Assembly: GCA_015521385.1 (NCBI GenBank)
Contig: WAOH01000128.1
Location: forward strand, 1-17,546
DNA length: 17,546 nucleotides
Source: Thermoproteota archaeon
GTDB lineage: Archaea > Korarchaeota > Korarchaeia > Korarchaeales > Korarchaeaceae
Direction: 5' to 3'
Notes under the pieces: model-generated
What the model was told of the DNA's origin: nothing
Database searches by the model: none
Seen by the model: the letters and a program-made list of their open reading frames with translations, nothing else
Position numbers and translations under genes: made by a program
Shown: piece after piece, positions 14,270 to 17,546 of the stretch
How the letters are laid out: every line of letters begins with the position of its first letter
Position numbering within the stretch: the stretch's first letter is position 1

Positions 14270-14406
14270 GGGGTCGCCCGGCCCTTGGCGGGCTTAGCCC
14301 GATGTGCGGGCTACTGCCTACCACCGAAGTGGAAGGGGCCCTGAATTGGCCCCGATCTCGGGCGTCCTGAGGACGCCTCCCTCCGGACACCGTGCCGGGC
14401 GACTCC
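14270..14406 (+). ncRNA. Candidate structured RNA or regulatory leader of the radical SAM gene
   Basis: A GC-rich, gene-free segment that folds by inspection into a compact multi-helix RNA. The closing stem P1 pairs 14270-14282 with 14394-14406 (13 bp, one G-U). Inside, 14287-14291 pairs with 14314-14318, topped by 14296-14301/14307-14312 (AGCCCG/CGGGCU). A CCAC-CGAA-GUGG hairpin is at 14321-14332. GGGGCC/GGCCCC is at 14335-14340/14348-14353. GGCGTCC-TGA-GGACGCC is at 14361-14377. A TATA box sits about 25 nt before the first paired base. I see no 5S, SRP, RNase P, box C/D or known riboswitch signature. It ends 28 nt before ATG 14435, so it may be a leader or a processed RNA. Folding was by eye, with no covariation support. 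Confidence 0.6.
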
Positions 14407-14414
14407 CCGCACCT

Positions 14415-14432
14415 CCACCTCCTTCGGTGATA
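14415..14432 (+). promoter_or_regulatory. Ribosome-binding site of the radical SAM gene within a small hairpin
   Basis: GGTGAT (14427-14432) is complementary to the AUCACC near the 3' end of archaeal 16S rRNA and ends 2 nt before ATG 14435. The preceding CACCTCCACCTCC resembles the anti-Shine-Dalgarno itself, and its CACC can pair with the GGTG (loop TCCTTC), which would hide the site. This would suit control by the upstream structured leader, but the stem is only 4 bp. Confidence 0.4.
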
Positions 14433-14434
14433 GC

Positions 14435-15505
14435 ATGGCATGGTTCCTGAGGCCTGACGCTTTCTCGGCCTTCGATAATGAGGAGATAAGGGACACCATA
14501 CCGAGGTACATAAGGGTGGTGAGGAGGGAGGAACCTCCCCTCTTCAGACTGGCTCAGGGGATCTTCTTAGATGTCAACGACGACCCTTGGGCAGCTCACG
14601 ACGAGGGTCTCCGGATACTATCCAAATGTGTGGTCGAGGGGGAATGCGCCAGAGAGAAGAGGGATGGAAGGATCTCCCTGCTCGAACTGAAAGCACTGCT
14701 GGCTAGGGACCTCCTCAGGAATTGCAGCCTGTGCGAGTGGAAGTGCGGCGTGAACAGGCTCGAAGGGCAGGTGGGGGTGTGCAGGGTCCGAGATCCTAGG
14801 GTCGCGAGCGCCTTCATCCACATGGGGGAGGAGGCCCCCATAACCCCATCCGGAACGATCTTCTTCTCTGGATGCAACTTCAGATGTGTTTTCTGCCAAA
14901 ACTGGGATATATCCCAATTCCCGGAGTCGGGTAGGAGAGTGGATGAAAGGGAATTGGCATCGTTAATGGACGAGCTGAGGAGGCAGGGTGCGAGGAACAT
15001 AAACCTAGTCGGAGGGGAGCCAACACCCGATCTCCCTCTGATAATCTCGTCCCTCAATCTCGTAAAGGAGGACTTCCCCGTAGTGTGGAACTCCAACATG
15101 TACATGAGTAAGGAGGCCATGAAGCTGCTGCTCGGCCTCGTGGACCTGTGGCTACCGGACTTCAAGTACTGGAGCGATGAGTGCGCGAGGAGGTACAGCG
15201 GGGTCCTCAACTATAGGGGGGTCGTCACTAGGAACCTGAAAATGGCGTACGAGTACCCGCCTGGGGAGATTGTGCTGAGGCACCTCGTCCTCCCAAACCA
15301 CTTGGACTGCTGCACCAAGCCCATCCTGAGGTGGATATCCGAGAACATCCCCGACATCTTGGTGAACATAATGGACCAGTACAGGCCCGAGTACAGGGCC
15401 AGCAAATTCGACGAGATAAATAGGAGGGTGACCACTGAGGAGATGATGGAGGCCTATCAACTGGCCGATGAGCTGGGCCTGAAGTGGAGATCGGTCAGCC
15501 GGTAG
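14435..15505 (+). CDS. Radical SAM protein, PflX/COG1313-like
   Basis: A 356-residue radical SAM enzyme. The [4Fe-4S] cluster motif is Cx3Cx2C in SGCNFRCVFCQNWD (C147, C151, C154), and the SAM-contacting GGEPT is at 193-197. Before the barrel, CSLCEWKCGVNRLEGQVGVC (C97, C100, C104, C116) gives a four-cysteine knuckle typical of the PflA-related COG1313 family, and an N-terminal extension of about 60-90 residues precedes it. Family members resemble pyruvate formate-lyase activating enzymes, but most have no known partner and no glycyl-radical enzyme is in the window. The substrate is unknown. Start ATG 14435 follows GGTGAT. The 3' end overlaps the convergent UPF0200 gene by 11 nt. Confidence 0.9.
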   Translation: MAWFLRPDAFSAFDNEEIRDTIPRYIRVVRREEPPLFRLAQGIFLDVNDDPWAAHDEGLRILSKCVVEGECAREKRDGRISLLELKALLARDLLRNCSLCEWKCGVNRLEGQVGVCRVRDPRVASAFIHMGEEAPITPSGTIFFSGCNFRCVFCQNWDISQFPESGRRVDERELASLMDELRRQGARNINLVGGEPTPDLPLIISSLNLVKEDFPVVWNSNMYMSKEAMKLLLGLVDLWLPDFKYWSDECARRYSGVLNYRGVVTRNLKMAYEYPPGEIVLRHLVLPNHLDCCTKPILRWISENIPDILVNIMDQYRPEYRASKFDEINRRVTTEEMMEAYQLADELGLKWRSVSR

Positions 15506-16064
15506 CCAGCAGGAGCCCGACGATCTTCCACTTGAGGTCCTCTAAGCTCCCCTCGTTGACTATGAAGTGATCAGCCGCCGCTATGGCGTCCCCCAGATGA
15601 AAGGTCCTTATCTCCTCCCTGTCTTCAGCTAGGAACTCCTCATACCCCTCCTTATCGAAGCCCGCTCTTCTCCTTTTTAGCTGCCTCAGGAACCTCAGCC
15701 TTTTAGACGCAAGTATCGCTATCGTAATTACCTCGTCACCGAACCTCCGCTCGAATTCCTCTATCTCCTCCAAGTTCCTTATGCCGTTAATCACGAAACC
15801 CCTCTCATCGCCTAGGTCCTCCATCCTCCTTATCACAAGCTTGGCAATGGCAGAGGGTCCCATTTCATCCCTGAGCTCCATTCCAACTTTTCTCATGTTC
15901 TCTCTCGTTACGGGAAGGCCTCTCCTCTCGAGCTCGTCTAACAGCTCATCACTCATCCTCAAAACCCTGAATCCAAGCTCCTCCTCGATCGCCTTCGCCG
16001 CAGCATCCTTCCCGCTCCCAGGGAGCCCCACTATCAGGACTATTCTCCTGCCAAACCTTCCCAT
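15495..16064 (-). CDS. UPF0200-family P-loop NTPase
   Basis: A 189-residue P-loop protein of the nucleoside/dephospho-CoA kinase-like group. Walker A is VGLPGSGKD (residues 12-20), with the kinase-like aspartate after the lysine. RMSDELLDEL and GFVINGIRNLEEIEEF follow as expected for UPF0200, and an arginine-rich lid (RLRFLRQLKRRRAGFD) lies around 131-150. This archaeal family is conserved but its substrate is not established, so a small-molecule kinase is an inference. ATG 16064 lies about 27 nt after the TATA box at 16087-16095, which predicts a leaderless transcript. Confidence 0.85.
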   Translation of the reverse strand: MGRFGRRIVLIVGLPGSGKDAAAKAIEEELGFRVLRMSDELLDELERRGLPVTRENMRKVGMELRDEMGPSAIAKLVIRRMEDLGDERGFVINGIRNLEEIEEFERRFGDEVITIAILASKRLRFLRQLKRRRAGFDKEGYEEFLAEDREEIRTFHLGDAIAAADHFIVNEGSLEDLKWKIVGLLLATG

Positions 16065-16086
16065 CTAGGGGCGGGGCCTCGGCATC

Positions 16087-16095
16087 CATATAAAG
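16087..16095 (-). promoter_or_regulatory. TATA box for the UPF0200 gene
   Basis: Minus-strand TTTATATGG is centred about 27 nt before ATG 16064, consistent with leaderless initiation at that codon. Confidence 0.6.
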
Positions 16096-16135
16096 ATCAG
16101 CTCACACCGGGGTAGGACTCGCCTCGGCAGAGCAG

Positions 16136-16143
16136 TTTTAAAG
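16136..16143 (+). promoter_or_regulatory. TATA box for cas6
   Basis: TTTTAAAG predicts a transcript start near 16166, about 11 nt before ATG 16177, with GGGGAT in the short leader as a weak ribosome-binding site. cas6 therefore seems to have its own promoter. Confidence 0.55.
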
Positions 16144-16176
16144 AAGAGCCATTTACGGGAAACGGGGATCCAAAAA

Positions 16177-16992
16177 ATGATCTCAGTGATAGAAATTGAA
16201 GCTGTAAGTCAGGGAGAGGGAATAGTTCCCTTCACAGGCCCCCCTCTGAGGCGAGCTCTTTTTAAAGCCCTCTCATCCCAGAATCCGCTGCTAGCTAAGG
16301 CCTTAGAGATGTCCTCCAATAAGATCTTCATAGAGGCCCTCCTCAGGGATAGGAGGCAGCTGCCCTGCGGCTTTCAGGACGACTTAGTGTACGCGGGATC
16401 CGAATACAGGGGCTCGGTCATAATATTCGATGATAAGACCCTCGTAGATGCGGTGAAGGGATGGGTATACAAGAAACCCACGATCACCATCAGGGACGTG
16501 CCCTTCAAGGTCGTCGGCTATTCGTACCAGGAGATAGAGATAGAGGACTTCATACAGGATCAGCCGTGTAAGAACTTCAGGATAAGGTTCCTCACCCCGA
16601 CGTGCTTCAGGAGAACGTCAACCCCCTACTGCTACCTATACCCGAACTCCAAGATGGTCGTCTCGTCTGCATCCTCCGTATGGAACGCGCTCTCCCCGAA
16701 GAAGGGCCCGGAAACTAGGATAATGTCCATGTGGGCGGATCTGAGCGTTGTAGAGACCGGATACGAGCTATGCACCACGAAGCCCGTTGAGATAAGTGAG
16801 GGCAGGACATTGGTGGGTTTCATGGGCTGGGTGAACTACAAGGTCGTGGATCACCCGGAGTGGCACTCCGGCTCCCACGAGGAGATGGCCACGTGGCTCA
16901 ACACGTACCTGAGGTTCGCTGAGTTGGTGGGAGTTGGATACATGAGAAACGCGGGATTCGGCAAGATAAGGTTCGAGGTGAAGAGGAGGTAG
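16177..16992 (+). CDS. cas6: CRISPR-associated endoribonuclease Cas6
   Basis: A 271-residue RAMP-fold protein. Cas6 features are the N-terminal ferredoxin-like half (VPFTGPPLRRALFKAL, then KIFIEALL), a central FRIRFLTPTCFR strand as in the xFxSPTxF pattern, and the C-terminal glycine-rich loop VGVGYMRNAGFGKIRFEV. Cas6 cuts CRISPR precursor RNA within repeats. The histidine found at about residue 44-46 in Pyrococcus Cas6 appears to be E44 here. All visible histidines lie in one loop (DHPEWHSGSHEE). Some archaeal Cas6 enzymes work without that histidine, so this does not prove inactivity. No other cas gene or CRISPR array lies in the window. The gene ends 5 nt before the convergent speD stop. 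Confidence 0.85.
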   Translation: MISVIEIEAVSQGEGIVPFTGPPLRRALFKALSSQNPLLAKALEMSSNKIFIEALLRDRRQLPCGFQDDLVYAGSEYRGSVIIFDDKTLVDAVKGWVYKKPTITIRDVPFKVVGYSYQEIEIEDFIQDQPCKNFRIRFLTPTCFRRTSTPYCYLYPNSKMVVSSASSVWNALSPKKGPETRIMSMWADLSVVETGYELCTTKPVEISEGRTLVGFMGWVNYKVVDHPEWHSGSHEEMATWLNTYLRFAELVGVGYMRNAGFGKIRFEVKRR

Positions 16993-16997
16993 TTCGT

Positions 16998-17390
16998 TCA
17001 GACGAGGGCCTCCACGGGGAGTCCCTCTATCCTCTCCATGAGTGGAATGCCGCTCCTCATCTCTATGGCCTTATGTCCCTTGGCTCTGAAGATTCTCTTG
17101 AGCTCTATGAATACCTGCCAAGTGCTCTCCGCGTCCTTACAGGACGATATTGCCACTGTAACAAGCCCGCGATCGGGCCAGGTGTGCACGGCGGCATGCG
17201 ACTCGCCTATGATCGCTATGCTCAGGACGCCCCCCTCCGGCCTTCTCTGACTCAGCACATCGAATAGCGTCAGACCCGACCTCAGAACCGCCTCAACCAA
17301 TGCGCTCTGGACGAATTCCACGTCATCGAGCATCTCAGGTTCCACATCGAGGAGCTCGCCGATCACATGGAACTCAAAGGCCTTCACCAT
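16998..17390 (-). CDS. speD: Pyruvoyl-dependent S-adenosylmethionine decarboxylase family proenzyme
   Basis: A 130-residue proenzyme of the prokaryotic SpeD family. Self-cleavage would occur between E63 and S64 in IGESHAAVHTWPDRG, making the pyruvoyl group from S64. H69 and W71 follow as usual, and C84 (ISSCKDAE) fits the catalytic cysteine. The family supplies decarboxylated SAM for spermidine and long polyamines, but in some crenarchaea a SpeD paralogue is an arginine decarboxylase, and sequence inspection cannot separate them. The frame extends to 17417, but ATG 17390 is better. GGAGGTG lies 7 nt upstream, and the TATA box TTTTTAAAG at about 17437-17445 places the transcript start downstream of the longer form's ATG. 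Confidence 0.92.
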   Translation of the reverse strand: MVKAFEFHVIGELLDVEPEMLDDVEFVQSALVEAVLRSGLTLFDVLSQRRPEGGVLSIAIIGESHAAVHTWPDRGLVTVAISSCKDAESTWQVFIELKRIFRAKGHKAIEMRSGIPLMERIEGLPVEALV

Positions 17391-17435
17391 TTTACCGCAC
17401 CTCCACCCCCATCTCATGGTGAGACCGCTCTAGCT

Positions 17436-17445
17436 CTTTAAAAAC
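17436..17445 (-). promoter_or_regulatory. TATA box for speD
   Basis: Minus-strand GTTTTTAAAG predicts a start near 17415, giving a leader of about 25 nt that contains the GGAGGTG ribosome-binding site for ATG 17390. Confidence 0.55.
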
Positions 17446-17487
17446 ATTATGAAAAGAGATCAGAGGGCTTTAGAGGGATGACAGAGC

Positions 17488-17498
17488 GTTTATATCCG
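17488..17498 (+). promoter_or_regulatory. Outward-facing TATA box at the right edge
   Basis: CGTTTATATCC on the plus strand predicts a transcript starting near 17520 and leaving the window. The ATG at 17516 reads only three codons to a stop, so it is not a gene start. The remaining AT-rich sequence up to 17546 holds nothing I recognise. Confidence 0.4.
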
Positions 17499-17546
17499 GG
17501 TTTATAGTAGTTAGAATGGTTCTCTAATTAGCTAGATAATCTAAAT

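Noticed and set aside
14270..14406. 5S rRNA, SRP RNA or RNase P RNA
   Set aside because: The terminal stem resembles such RNAs, but the conserved 5S loop B/C sequence, the SRP S-domain motif and the RNase P CRI/CRV sequences are absent, and the length does not fit SRP or RNase P.
17516..17527. ATG after the outward-facing TATA box as a gene start
   Set aside because: The frame reads ATG GTT CTC then TAA.
16065..17546. Possible CRISPR array associated with cas6
   Set aside because: No direct repeat with regular spacers is visible anywhere in the window, including the right edge.

Overview
The window is chromosomal DNA of an archaeon. Archaeal markers include sn-glycerol-1-phosphate dehydrogenase (ether-lipid backbone), the ribosome-recycling ATPase ABCE1/Rli1, an archaeal-type MetRS with a zinc knuckle, RibL-type FAD synthetase, an MCT-1/Tma20-like PUA protein and a UPF0200 P-loop protein. 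Promoters are TATA elements about 25 nt upstream of the start codon or RNA 5' end. Heavy use of AGG/AGA (Arg) and ATA (Ile), together with indolepyruvate:ferredoxin oxidoreductase and an ADP-forming acyl-CoA synthetase homologue, suggests a thermophilic, peptide-fermenting member of the TACK group. Korarchaeota would fit, but the sequence alone does not prove it.

Layout. Positions 1-1647 (minus strand): a DHH phosphoesterase, a cupin and the start of the 2',3'-cyclic phosphodiesterase gene thpR, which runs off the left edge. 1722-4356: ribL (+), an unrecognised helical protein (-) and metG (+). 4357-6244: a secreted Ig-like protein (-) and egsA (+). 6219-11184 (minus): a tight cluster iorA-iorB-ABCE1-Yip1-like membrane protein with gaps of 4, 4 and -4 nt. 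11336-13272 (minus): tRNA-Asp(GUC), a PUA protein and a divergent acyl-CoA synthetase alpha homologue. 13309-14160 (minus): an endonuclease IV-like TIM barrel. 14270-15505 (+): a highly folded GC-rich RNA or leader followed by a PflX-like radical SAM gene. 15495-16064 (-): a UPF0200 NTPase. 16177-16992 (+): an isolated cas6. 16998-17390 (-): speD. The right edge is a gene-free AT-rich stretch with an outward-facing TATA box.

How the genes fit together. IorAB oxidises aryl-pyruvates to aryl-acetyl-CoA, and a neighbouring NDP-forming acyl-CoA synthetase would normally turn that into ATP. Here the alpha-like protein has lost the loop that carries the phospho-histidine, so it is unlikely to be the working enzyme. 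metG, tRNA-Asp, the PUA protein and ABCE1 make translation a second theme. Five convergent gene pairs meet with overlaps or gaps of no more than 5 nt, so the genome is very compact. Against that background the 274-bp gene-free stretch before the radical SAM gene stands out. It holds a five-helix RNA closed by a 13-bp terminal stem, and a TATA box inside a perfect inverted repeat lies at the right distance to start transcription at that stem. I regard it as the best candidate for something undescribed in this window.
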